Of a stretch of DNA of 64,000 nt, positions 32,890 to 44,008 are shown piece by piece. The DNA lies in assembly GCA_011032825.1 (NCBI GenBank), contig JAADJZ010000034.1, forward strand, positions 186,001 to 250,000. Direction: 5' to 3'. This DNA comes from Massariosphaeria phaeospora (lineage: Eukaryota; Ascomycota; Dothideomycetes; Pleosporales). Position 1 is the first letter of the stretch, and every line of letters starts with the position of its first letter. A model generated the notes under the pieces. It saw nothing but the letters and a program-made list of their open reading frames with translations, ran no database searches and was not told the origin of the DNA. The position numbers and the translations under genes were made by a program.

Positions 32890-35094
32890 GTAAAGAGCAG
32901 GGCGATAGGTAAAGAGAGTGCAACCCTGTCCACCGAACGCGTAAGGAGTTCTTTTCTAGTGTATACTACCGGAACAATCCTTCTACATCTCATTCCATTC
33001 CAAAGCCGCTCTCAGAGCGCCATCTCTCTATGGTACGGGTTAGCGCGCGAGTGACTGCAAACAAAACGCTACCCAGCCCAGGTATATTCCCCAGCTAGTA
33101 CCCTCATCCGCCTCCTCTCTAGCCGTGGTGAATCCTCATCTGGAAATTCCCCTCACTCCACCCCCTTATATATATCTCCCCTCGTAAACCGTGGAGGCGG
33201 TCCCGCTGATTGATGATGGTAATGCAACCCGTTTCCAACCACAAAACAGCAGATTTCGTGGTAACTGTTTTGTGAACTACGATTTGTGGTGTAATCAGGT
33301 ATGGTGAGGCATGCCTCTATTTGTGGGTTTCTAGAACATTAATTCATTCACCCACCCACTCCCTCCTCCTTATCTAACTCAAACTTTCCCCTCTCACTCT
33401 CCCGTTTCCCACATGCCCCCCTTTTTTTACCCTCCAAAACCCACTTATCACCCCACGTCCCCCGCCCCGCATCCAAACCCCAACAGAACAAAGCCCCCCA
33501 AGACCCACCCCACCGACCCACTAGGTATCGGAACCGTACCGTGGACCACCCCCCGACCCTCTCATCTCGATCTAATCTCTCGGCACATTACATACAAAAT
33601 TACTCCATCAGGCAAGTTGCGCCACCTGCGTCGATCACCCAGCTAACGCAGATCTCACATTCGGCCTGGTAGCGACGGGCCGTTCCAAGATCTGATCTGA
33701 GAAAGGGGATCCGGTGATAGCTAGCTAGCTTAGTGCCACGGTCCGGTTGGGCGTACCGTTCAAAGTGAGTATGTGGCTGTAATTGGATGGCTGGACTAGC
33801 AGCAAAGCAAGCAGCATGTGAAAAAATGCCCTTGACGCGTGTCCAAGATTGGTTACTCCCCGGGTCTTGTTTGAACTTTTTGATTTTGATATATTCATGT
33901 ATCGTTTCTGGCCGCATATCCCCTCCGCTCTCATCCCCTCTCGTCCCTTACCTACCACCTAGGCCCCTCACCAATCCAATCCGATCCAGGATGCCCTCTG
34001 ACGCAAAGCAGTCCCACAGCCCGCCATCACCGCCCACAAGCGACTGAAACAACGTCTAACCAAAGCGAGTCCAACGGTCCCCCCGTCCGCGCACCCCGAC
34101 CATCGCACCTCCATGCATCCAAGCTCAGAACTCCAATAGCGCGAAACAGTCTGCGAGTCGCGCCACCAATCTACCCCCAAGTAACAGCAGCAAAGGCGAA
34201 CCGAGTGACAAAAGGTCCAGAAACAGGAATGTTAATTGAAAGAGAGCGAGACGGGAGTGGGAGAGACGCGATGCGCTCAAGGTTCCGAGACTTGATATTC
34301 CACCATCTGCACATGCAATTCTACCGAAGGGAGACAGGGAGAGGGACAACGCGATCTTGTCGGACAAGAGAAAGTTCGGCTACCCTGTCCGTTAAGACAC
34401 CCCAATCCCTCCAGCTTCCTGTGGAAAGAAAAGTATTAGTAAAAACGGGGTCTGAGCCAGCCCAACCAACCAACGAAGGAAACACTAAGTAGTTTGTACA
34501 GCGATGCGTGCAGCATGAAAAAAGGCCATGATATACAAGTTGTCGAAAGCGCCATAGATAAGGAAGCTGACCAAAATGACCAGGTAAATCGGTCCCCAAG
34601 GCTAGAAGGCGTCGCCCGCAGGATGATAGCCGAACAGTATGGTGAAGAAGCGTGTCGAAAGCCATGGGAAGCTGGGAGGGAAGTCCGGTCCAGAACACCA
34701 TTGGAAGAAAGTGAATGTGCCTCCAAAAGAACAACAATTAAGTGAACGCAGATAAGCGCTGAATAACTCCGGTTCTCTCCACTATGCAGATGCGGCGAAC
34801 ATACAATGCTGAAGAAATCGGGCTGGGAACGCAGTCGACTCTAGAAGAAACATCTATGATTACGGTATTCGGTTGGGGTAACGTTGCTTGTCGTGGCCAC
34901 GTTATACAAGAGACGTTGGTCGGATCCGGTGAAGTGAAATTGGGCGTAGGAAATGGCTCTAATCGATTCAAGGACGATTCATGTGGAAATCATTCTTTGC
35001 AGTCATTCATGTATGAATTCTTTGGCCATTCATACCCGCTTGCTTCCCTACGCAGATGTTAGCGGTTAGAAGACTGGAGGACTGTTTATACCAC
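32890..35094. other. Intergenic, 2.2 kb, no gene seen
   Basis: Contains a C-rich stretch (33345-33570) and several frames of 60-140 codons on both strands, none with domains, splice support or a good start. It separates the CFEM gene from the convergent KRE6-type gene. Confidence 0.4.
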
Positions 35095-37191
35095 CTACCA
35101 GTTTGTGAAATTTGGGTTGTGATATGCATCAGGATGTTTTTTGATGTACTCAGTGGTAGGGTATCCTTCAGGATCGCAGGTCAAGATCTGTTTGTCCTCG
35201 TCCTGATATATGCGGATGAAGTCGATTCGCATGGTAGCTGGTAGCGATTCCACAATACCCTTCCAATCAATGGCGGCAAAACTGTTCGACATGCCGAAAT
35301 TTGCGATGACAGCTAGTGGCTCTTCAGGTATCACTCGTTTTCCGATATTTCCGTTCGGACCCATAGCCTTTGCGTCCATGGTCCAAGTCTTGTCGTTGCC
35401 GACATACCACGTGATATAACCGTCGTCGCCGGTCTTATACTCGAAGGCAAACTTTTGATACTGTTTGCCGTCATACCAGTTATTGTTCAGGTTGGTCAAG
35501 CCCGATACAGCCTGCTGAAATGGTCCACCTCGATACGTATTCATCTCGGTAATAGAGTGATCGTAGAGCTCAACGAAGTCTGAGGGGTCAGCGTTGGAGC
35601 GAGATGCAGTCGAGCTGCAAGTACTTACCATAATCGGGCTGATACCAGATGTCAAAGGGAGCCGCTTGGAAGGATTGAGATACCTGACCAACACCATCCT
35701 TCTGGCCTGGGCTCAAGAATCGAACGGACCCTTCTAAAGCATCTATTTCGGGTGCACTTCGAGACTTGCCTGGGCTGGGATGTTCTTCGCCCGCGCAAGT
35801 GCACGAAGGTAATCTCATTCCTGGGAGAAAACTAAGACCATCGTACGAGCTCTGGTTCGGTGTGATACCGACATCGCATTCGTCGTGATAACTGTAGGGC
35901 CACAGCCCTTCGGTGGAGCCGAGATAACCCGGTCGAGCTAGGTTTCCCATAGTCCAGAAACCAGGCCAGAAACCAATAACGTCACCCTTGCCGGGTAGTG
36001 AGATACTAGCTTCAAGATGGCCGCCCTTGTAGCATAGTTGATTCCATGACTGAATCATACCTGATCGAAATTGTAAACCGTGGTTGGTGTAATTTTCAAA
36101 TCTGAGGTTAAGGGTACCGCCTTTGGTGGTCACCGCGTCAGGGTCGTACCACTGGGGATCGTCAGAACATGTCCAAAGCATCATGGGTCCAAGTACTTAC
36201 CTCAAGATCCTGCGTGGCGCCGTACCAAATATCGACGGCCGTGAAATACGGGTCGTCACCAGGGTAGAATGTGCGGCCGTCCTCGTTAAACTCGTCGGAG
36301 AAAACCAGGACCTGTGTTGAACCATCGTGCGCCTTCCTTGTCATGGCGCTTTTCGGAGTGTCGGGATCGATAAGACCTTTGCGGACGTTCTGCAACAGTG
36401 GCTCGTTCTCCTTCCCTGGAATACACAGCGGGTTGTTCGTGCAAGGCGTCTTTTCCTTGACAGTGAACTTGTGCGCGAACGTACTGTAGCAGTTAGTAAC
36501 AGGCCACCATCCCTCAGAGACAGTGTACATACAGTACGGGATAGCCGATGAACAGCACTAGCAACCCTATTGTCATTACCGCAAGAGCGCCGATGTTCAT
36601 TGCACCTCTTTTCGTGAGGATGTCGCAATCCCGATCCTCCTTCTCGTTCGGATCCGGGTTGTGGAGCCAGTCGTCTTTCTCAACGTCTTCGGGAAATAAC
36701 AACAGGCCAGCCGACGGCGTGATGTTGAACTTTTCGGACACGGTCTGTGTGTTGACATCGTCGTCACTCCCTGCTCTTGATGGCGCTCGTGAGTCGTCGA
36801 AGGGCGAGGCAAACGGGCTTATTCTCGAGTCGCGGCTCCCCACAGATTCTGAACTCCAACTCGTCCGCCGAGAAGACATGGCAGAGGGAGACCGCATGGG
36901 CGACTCGTCTCTGAACCGGCGCGTCCGTGACTTGGTTGGGGGCAGCAGCAGCTCTGCGGACTCGGCGATGCCAGCGTTCTGGTAGAGTGAGGGCGTCGAC
37001 GGTGATCGTAGGCCAGGGCTCGTGGGCCCTGGGGCGGTGCCGGGTCGAATTGGGGCGGTTAATGAGCGTGCGGAGTGCTGTCGAGCTGTGCTGGGCCGCA
37101 CCTGGGGTGCAGCATGCTCGACGTCCTGTGTCCCTGAGTTAAGGCGGATATGCGGAGGGCCACTGCCTCGGGGCGATTCTGGCGACAGCAT
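35095..37191 (-). CDS. KRE6/SKN1-type GH16 protein for beta-1,6-glucan synthesis
   Basis: Four exons (36533-37191, 36201-36483, 35629-36151, 35095-35579) give 649 residues. A Ser/Pro/Arg-rich cytoplasmic N-terminus of about 190 residues is followed by one signal-anchor helix (ALAVMTIGLLVLFIGYPVL), so it is a type II membrane protein. The luminal GH16-like domain has VLVFSDEFNEDGRTFYPGDD, GFWPGFWTMGNLARPGYLGS, and the catalytic-type motif APEIDALEG (E-I-D-x-x-E). It ends with PEGYPTTEYIKKHPDAY. Known: Kre6 and Skn1 are needed for cell-wall beta-1,6-glucan; which paralogue this is cannot be told. Intron 1 has a TACTAACTGCTACAG 3' end. Confidence 0.95.
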
Positions 37192-39404
37192 GGCGAGCGA
37201 GTGTATAAGGTCAGTGGGCTAAGAGACGGCGTCGTTATGAGGCAGCCAGGGCGAGGGCGGCGGTCGTCGGTGGAACGAGTGTTGATGTCGGGCGGTGGCA
37301 CGCAAGTTGACCAGAATTCCAGGGACAAGCGTGACGGAGCGGGTCGTGGCTGGGCGACGGGGCAACAGCACACGCAGACGCAGCGGCAGAAGACTGATTC
37401 CTCGCCTCGGGCGGCCTAGATGCAGTAGTGGGCGAAAAGCTGCTGGGTAACGTTATCGCTGCTGATGACGGAGAGCAGGAGGAGGCGTGGGCGGTGCGAG
37501 GGAAAAGATATGGGCAGGGCTCGTAGGGGGCCGGCAGTCGCTCCTGTCCGGCTTGGGGAGACCGGGGGGCGGCCAGGAACGCGCTGCACAGGGCACGGCA
37601 CCTTGGCGGGCACGCGAGTGGGTGGCGGCAGACTCGGCGGCAGGCGGGCTCGGGCGGCGACAGTTGCTGGAGTGCGAGGGGACAGCGGCAGGCGGGCGAA
37701 GGTGGTGCAGAGGGTGCAGCTGGAGCGAGAACGAGTGACTTGACGCGACGGGAGCCGGTGGTGAGGGTGGCAGGCAGGACGGGCGACGGGCGACGGGCAC
37801 AGCGACACACATGACACAGCACCAAAAGGCGCCGCTGCTGCCAGGGCCCCAACGAGCGCCGTCTCGACTCTCGACGAACAGCCGGCCAATCACGCCGCGG
37901 GCAGCCAGTGCGGCGCGGCGGCTTCGCTGATGCGGCTGACGCACGGCGATGGCTGCTGGCTGCTGGCTGATAGCAGTGGCTTGCTAAAATTACCCGTGGC
38001 CACTGGCCACAGCGAACAAGGGCCTTGTCGTGATGATGGGCACGACTGGCGGAGATCACCAGAGAGTCGAGAGTCGAGCCACCGCCGCCAGCAGGTTTCA
38101 ACACCGCCCTGTAGCTCGCTGCCCGCCGACGATGGCGATGGCTTCCCCTTCCGCTGCGATATCTGCCTACACACTTCACCCGACAAGATACTGGGGTTGC
38201 GCTGCAAGTTGCGAGTTGCAACATTGTGCCGCCGTGCCTGCTCCACCAGTGTGCTTCCGCGCCGCCTCACGACTCCTCCCCTGACCCGTTCCAGAGCAAC
38301 ACTGTTGCGCCAGCCTCGTCCACCGCCATGCCGCCGCCGCCACCACCGTCTCCTTCTGGCGCTCGCCCATGAGACACCATTTCCCCAAGCGCACCGCTCG
38401 TGTCCTTGCATTGCAAAGCCCTCCTCAAACGGACGCTGTTATCTATAAGATGAGCCAGCTCCACTCCTCCCCGCTGGCCGTCATGCAAAACGCGCAAGCA
38501 AGCACATGGCAAGCAACCACCTCTGCATCTGTGCTGCCGTGCACCGTCCACGCAACCTGCGCGCTGGAGCTAGCCTCGGCCGCGTCTCCTGAACAGTTGC
38601 AGTTGCGTGCAACACATCATCATTGTGACCAGCCCCTATCCAAGCACTGCCTCGCCCGTTATCAGTCGTCTCCCCACAGTTGTTTCAACAAGTAAATCGC
38701 CGTCGCTCCGAAGACGTCTGTTTAAACTGCCCAGGCGTGCTTCCTGTACGATGCACTCACTCGGGGCCACCTCGTATCCTATCCGCCCCATTCCCGGTCT
38801 CGCGGCCGCGCGGAAAGCCACGGAGATCCTTTTAGCTCTGCTATACTCCGCCCCTGGTGACGCGCTTCCCTTCCTGATCCTGATGCTCCGATCTGTGTCC
38901 ACTTGCATTCCTCGCCAGTCCAAAGTCTCACAGGCAAGCAGGGGAATGTGAATCAAAAAGCTGTCACAAGACCACAATATGGGCCGTTCAACAGCTAGAT
39001 GGTATGGAGTATGTACCGTCCGTTATCGCGAGTCTCTTCTGACAAGTGCCACGGAAGCTGCTGAGCCGCGGCAGCTTAGCCCGAAATGGTATCCGCCACT
39101 AGCGCACCGACCACTTCCTGGACGCGCAATCCTTACCCTCTCTTTCTCTTTATTATGTCATCAAGCTTGATTCTTCCATAGTGCGAGATTTCAGACAAAA
39201 TTCCAACAAAGCAGAATAAAGCTAGCCATTGAATTTTTCTATAGGTCCCTAGTGGCAATGCATCCATGTGCCGATGGCAGGTGATCAGTCTTCCAGACAC
39301 ATGAAGCTGTACGGAGTACAGCTTTTCGCATTTTGCGTCTGCATCTTATCTTGGATACCTACGGCGATACTTCTTGTATACACGGCGCACGCCGCCCACT
39401 CTAC
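37192..39404. other. Intergenic, 2.2 kb, GC-rich, no gene supported
   Basis: Upstream region of the KRE6-type gene. Frames as long as 329 codons are open on the minus strand (37235-38224), with others open on both strands at the same place. They are low-complexity R/S/P/A translations of GC-rich DNA. It may hold a long promoter or 5' leader. Confidence 0.4.
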
Positions 39405-41249
39405 TTATGCCTCCCCTGCAACACCACCACCAACACCTCCCCCACCCTTTCCACCCCGCCTCACCACAAACGTCAACCCCCCCGCCACCCCAAAACACCC
39501 CGCAATCCCCCAGAACACCACCTGCGGCACACTCTCTGCCGTCGCATTATACACCAGCCCGGCGACCGTGGGCGCCACCACGCGCGCCAGCGCCTGTAGG
39601 AACCTCAACGCGCCCAACAACTCGCCCGTCTGCGCTGCAGGCAGCAGCTTCGTCATGCTGGTCGCGAGCCCGATTGCGCCGAGCGACGCGATGGCCCCGG
39701 ATAACGTGAAGAGTGTGCCCGTGGGGGCCAGCGCGTAGCCGATGAAGCCGAGCATGTCGGAGACGATGGCGGTGCGTAGGAGCGCGACGTCAAGGGTCGG
39801 GACGTAGCCGGTAGTTGCTTCATCCCAATGCTCTTCCTCTTTGTTGTTCTTCACGGGTGCATGCGAATGCGCATATCCCCGTGTCGCGCCACCCCACCGC
39901 CCCGCCACGTATACAACTAGCGGCAATACTCCGACCGTCGCCAGCGTGCGGAAGATATTCACCGTCGACAGGAAGACGCCGGATTCCTTGTTGCCTCAGC
40001 CGAAGCGGAACTCGGAGGACAGCATCGTGACGTTCATGGCGGCCATGACGGCGCCGAAGAGGATGGTGTTGATCAAGGCGAGCGGGAGCAGCGTATGAGC
40101 GTGCGGGGTGGAAGAGGGAGAGAGGATGGAGAGGAGGCGCAAAGGGGAGAGGTGCTGGAGGAGCGAGGGGAGGGATGAGGGGCGAAGAGATAGGGTAGCG
40201 GTTGATGGGGATATAGATAGGCTTTCGGGGACGAGGAGGAAGAGGAAGAGGATGGCGGACGCACGCATGCCGAGTCCGGTGTAGAAAACGAGGAGAAGGT
40301 TGCTGGCACCGCTGCTCATGCCAAGGTAGCCGCCGAGGGCGGGTCCGGCCGCCATGCCGAAGAACATGTTGCCATGGAAGTAGCCGAGAGCGGTGGTGCG
40401 GGTGGAGAGAGAGGTGCAGTACGCAGCGTAGGAGGAGGCGAGGGCCATGATGAGGATGAATGAGCCGCTAGATGAAGTTAGTGAGGTGTGGGGGAGAGTG
40501 TACACCAGAGGGCGGTTTAGGGTCAGGAGGCTCTAAGGACCACATAGATGCAAAGATGAGAAGGAGGTGCAAGATGGACTGACCTAATGCCCTCCAGCAC
40601 AAACGCTAGATACACCCAACCAAGCGACATGGCATCTGGGTACTTCGCCACAAGCACCACAACGACCTCAGACGCGAACATCACACTCGACGCAGCAGCC
40701 AGCGGCTTCACGCGGCCGAAGCGGTCGCTAAGTTTTCCCCAGATCGGAGTCGCGATCGCGGCGATCGTGCCGGCAAGGAGGTTGCCCCAGAGATTGAACA
40801 GCGCGGTGCTGGATTCGACGGCGGGAATGGCACATTGCAGGTTGTAGTCCCTGATGATGATGGCGGGGGAAGACGCGGTGCTGTTCATGCTCATAGATGA
40901 AGAGCTGCGAGGCATGCCGCCGTGTCGACGTGATAGCGGCATAGCACTGTCTGAGAAATTTGGGAGTGAGTCTTTGGCCAGGACGTTGCGGCATATGAGC
41001 GAGACGATGACGTTCATTCGGGGCATGGATGTTGCGCCCATGGCAAGGTTGAATAGGAGGAATATGGGTAAGAGCCAGAAGACCTGGTGGCGTCAATTAC
41101 GTCGGCAGGTTCAACGGATATGGATATGGAATACACACAGATGGTTTTTGATACCATTTGTTCGTGGCTTCGGGCTTGGGATGGTGGCTGGAAGCATCGT
41201 CGTTTTCGTCGTCGGAGGCCACGGGTTGGTATGTGTGTGGAGTGGCCAT
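39405..41249 (-). pseudogene. MFS transporter interrupted by an in-frame TGA
   Basis: Three exons (41139-41249, 40584-41083, 39405-40467) splice to 558 codons. Codon 361 is TGA, at 39996-39998, in SSEFRFG-stop-GNKESGVFLSTV. The frame continues perfectly on the far side for 196 residues with further membrane spans. The first half shows the major facilitator motif GKLSDRFGR between helices 2 and 3, after LWGNLLAGTIAAIATP, and ALGYFHGNMFFGMAAGPALGG. The N-terminus has a YQPVASDDEND acidic stretch. Most relatives would have a residue such as Trp at the stop, so TGG to TGA is the simplest change. It may be a recent pseudogene, readthrough or a sequence error. Substrate unknown. Confidence 0.8.
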
Positions 41250-42507
41250 GATAACTAAAAAATCAGGGAGAGAGGCTTCGAGAGAGTAGGAAAGTGCGAG
41301 AAGAGCTGACTCTTGTAGAACGCATAGACTGATTTGGAAGTAAAGGAAGGAAACGCGATAGGGGGAATGCAAGCGGAAAAGAGCTGAAAAGCCGAGAGTA
41401 AAGGAAATGCCTGATAAGTAAAGGAAATCAAAGAGAAGACACAGCAAGCTGTTAAGCGGAGATAAATAAACAAAAGACGTCGCAAGTTAGTGAGCGGCCT
41501 GGATCAAAAAGAAGATATTGCGACAGTTCCAATAACACATATCGGCATCGGATCGATACTTTGTTCCGGAAGCCGTACGTTTGTTACCTACAAGTACGAG
41601 AGGCACCGTCATCCGTCTTGACTTCGCATCTCATACGACCAACACAAAAGCACATTAACACAAAACATTGTGTGCTAGCTCCGCTTGTTACTGTGGTTGG
41701 TGCTCATCTACGTTGATGCGTCGAAAGTTGGTGGACCGGCGGGACGAGTGTCGTGGTGCAACAAGGAGAAACTAACTCAAATGATGACTAATTGATAATG
41801 ACTAAGCAACCATTACTAAGCCAGCTGTAACACCAGAACAGAGTATGATCCGATTGGCCATCAACCGAGAATCTAGCTGCGTCTTCATGAAACTCCCGTC
41901 ACAAGACCACGCTTCAATCAACCCATGCTCGGCGATACCCGCTTCCCTATCTAAGCGATACACGCCGGTGATTTGCTCGGGCGACGCCGAGATCTACGGT
42001 TTAGCCCCGCCCCGCCAATTGGAAAGAGCGGGACCCGCTTGCGCCACACACCGCCACGCTGTGGTGCGTCCGGTAGCACTCGAGCTGAGACGGCGACAGC
42101 ATGTAGATGCCTATATTTAGCATAATAGGCTAGGAGGGCATGAAGCTAGATGGTAGTTTAGGTGTGAAACTACCACTATCACCTAGGTCTAGTACTCCGT
42201 AAGCGGCCTGGAGGTGGCGTTGGAGGAACTCCTCTCAACTCAACTGGCGGTAGCGCTCGAAGTTGCTCATCCTATCGGCAGTGTGGTTTTGGCTTTGTAG
42301 GTGATGAATTCATGGTTAATCTAATGACGTTGCTGAGAGCGATCAAGTAGACCTTAAAAGTTCATTAGCACACTAGTACATTCTCAACTTTCTCCAAAAG
42401 CGCCTTCCATCGCATGCCCTCGAATATCTCCAAGCCTAATCCCCCATACCCCTCAAACACCGCATTGCCTCATAACATAAACTTCCTCGTCACGTCATCC
42501 TCCAACC
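41250..42507. other. Intergenic, no gene seen
   Basis: Promoter of the MFS gene and 3' flank of the next minus-strand gene. A 91-codon plus-strand frame (41845-42120) lacks any domain. Confidence 0.4.
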
Positions 42508-43076
42508 CTACGACTCCACGCTCAGCGCCTTCAGCCCCACCACCACACCCTCTTTCTCATCCACACTAACAACATAGTACTCCGCCCTTGTCCCGCCATG
42601 CTCCACCCTGAACACCTGTATCTGCCCATTCCCGGCCTTCTGCACCGCCTCGACCACGCTCTTATACTGGCCCTTCGGATCGAAGTCTTTCGCGGCGACA
42701 CTCGAGACGTCGGCATCGTGGCCGAGCAGCTCTTTCAGTTTCTCTGTGTGAACGCGGCGAATCAGCAAAAGCGTCCATATAGTAGACAGACATGAGACGT
42801 AGAGGCGCATGAATGAAGGCAGGAAAGCATGTCGGGCGTATCCATGGCAAAGACTGTAGACTCACCCGCCGTGATCTCCCCCCCACCAAACTTCAGCGCA
42901 ACCGGCTCAAACGGCTCATCCGCATCGCTAACATAGTACTCCTCGACGCTCTGCAGCACCTTGGGCACCTCGGTGTTCACGCTCTTGGTGCCGTAGCTCT
43001 TCGACTGCTGTGTGGTTACGGACCCGGTGTCCTGGTTCGCCTTGTCGAGGAAGGCGGTGTAGTCTTGATCGGACAT
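42508..43076 (-). CDS. Small conserved fungal protein of unknown function
   Basis: Two exons (42866-43076, 42508-42743; intron 42744-42865 starting GTGAGT) give 148 residues. The start MSDQDYTAFLDKANQD is the ATG that fits proteins of this type; the frame is open 95 codons further back, but that leader is Ser/Pro/Arg-rich and probably untranslated. Visible features are VLQSVEEYYVSDADEPFEPV, LKFGGGEITAEKLKELLGHD and a C-terminal beta-rich part (QIQVFRVEHGGTRAEYYVVS). From memory the layout recurs in other filamentous ascomycetes, sometimes compared to a nuclease-inhibitor-like fold. I cannot confirm that, and no function is assigned. Confidence 0.75.
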
Positions 43077-44008
43077 TTTCGCTATCGCACTCGTACTGAG
43101 ATTTGAATGTGGCGGCTGGTTCGGTAAGGTTGGGAGCTCGAGAGATGTGGTTGATGGGGAGGCGCGTAGTGCCAGTGGAAAGGCGCGCGTTCGTTGATTT
43201 GGGCTGGGCCTCTTGTGGGTCAGGGAGCAGTTTCGACTGGGTCGAGATGCGCGTGTGAAATATGGAATCGCAGAGAATACGGTAGTTTTTGTTCGGTGGA
43301 GGACTGGGAAGGGGTGCGGAACCTTGATCATGGTCTTTGGGTTTGTAGAGGCCAATGACGCAGGCTGCATGAAAATTGACGCGGGCGATCTCGTGAGGAA
43401 GAATCGGGCTATTGTAGTTAGACTAGCGGCTAGCCCCGCAACCACACTAAAACAGAACCTGTGGACGTTTTGGCGACTATTTGGAACTTGGTCCAAACAA
43501 GTGAGTACGTTTTTACAGCAAAGTCAAGATTTATCACATCGTATCACGGTTTTTTCGAAGAGAATCAAACACTTATTGTGACTATTAACATGGACAACAT
43601 GCAGGTAGGGAAATTACGCATGAGATGAATAAAGCTGGCGCCCACGTAAACATCTGAAAAACGTTATATGATGCGTCCTTAACAGCAGTTCAAACGCACA
43701 GAAGAAACCTAACACGCCTCTCCATGATATCTTCCCCCGAACACCTCATAATAGCTCTTAAGATGCCATCGAGTTAACCACCCACGCTCGAAATATGTCC
43801 AACAATATATGTAAAGTAACTGTGTACAAGGTATGTGACGGTGAAACTTCCCCCGAATGACATTATCGTTTGAAATTCAGAGTTGGAACTCTGTTCCGGG
43901 ATAATCTAGGAAAATGAAGAAATTAACATCTTTACGCTTTTCGGCTCCGATTTCGGATTCTTATCTCGAAGGCAGCGTGGAAGTTGGTTCACACTGGTGA
44001 CTGTCAGC
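43077..44008. other. Intergenic, no gene seen
   Basis: 5' side of the small conserved gene and 3' flank of SSN6. AT-rich from 43.5 to 43.95 kb. No feature recognised. Confidence 0.4.

Noticed and set aside
37235..38224. 329-codon minus-strand open frame upstream of the KRE6-type gene
   Set aside because: Low-complexity Arg/Ser/Pro/Ala translation of GC-rich DNA, with other long frames open on both strands over the same bases; no domain or splice pattern.
43077..43496. In-frame extension upstream of the small conserved protein
   Set aside because: Ser/Pro/Arg-rich leader with no similarity to the family start MSDQDYTAFL; probably 5' untranslated sequence.
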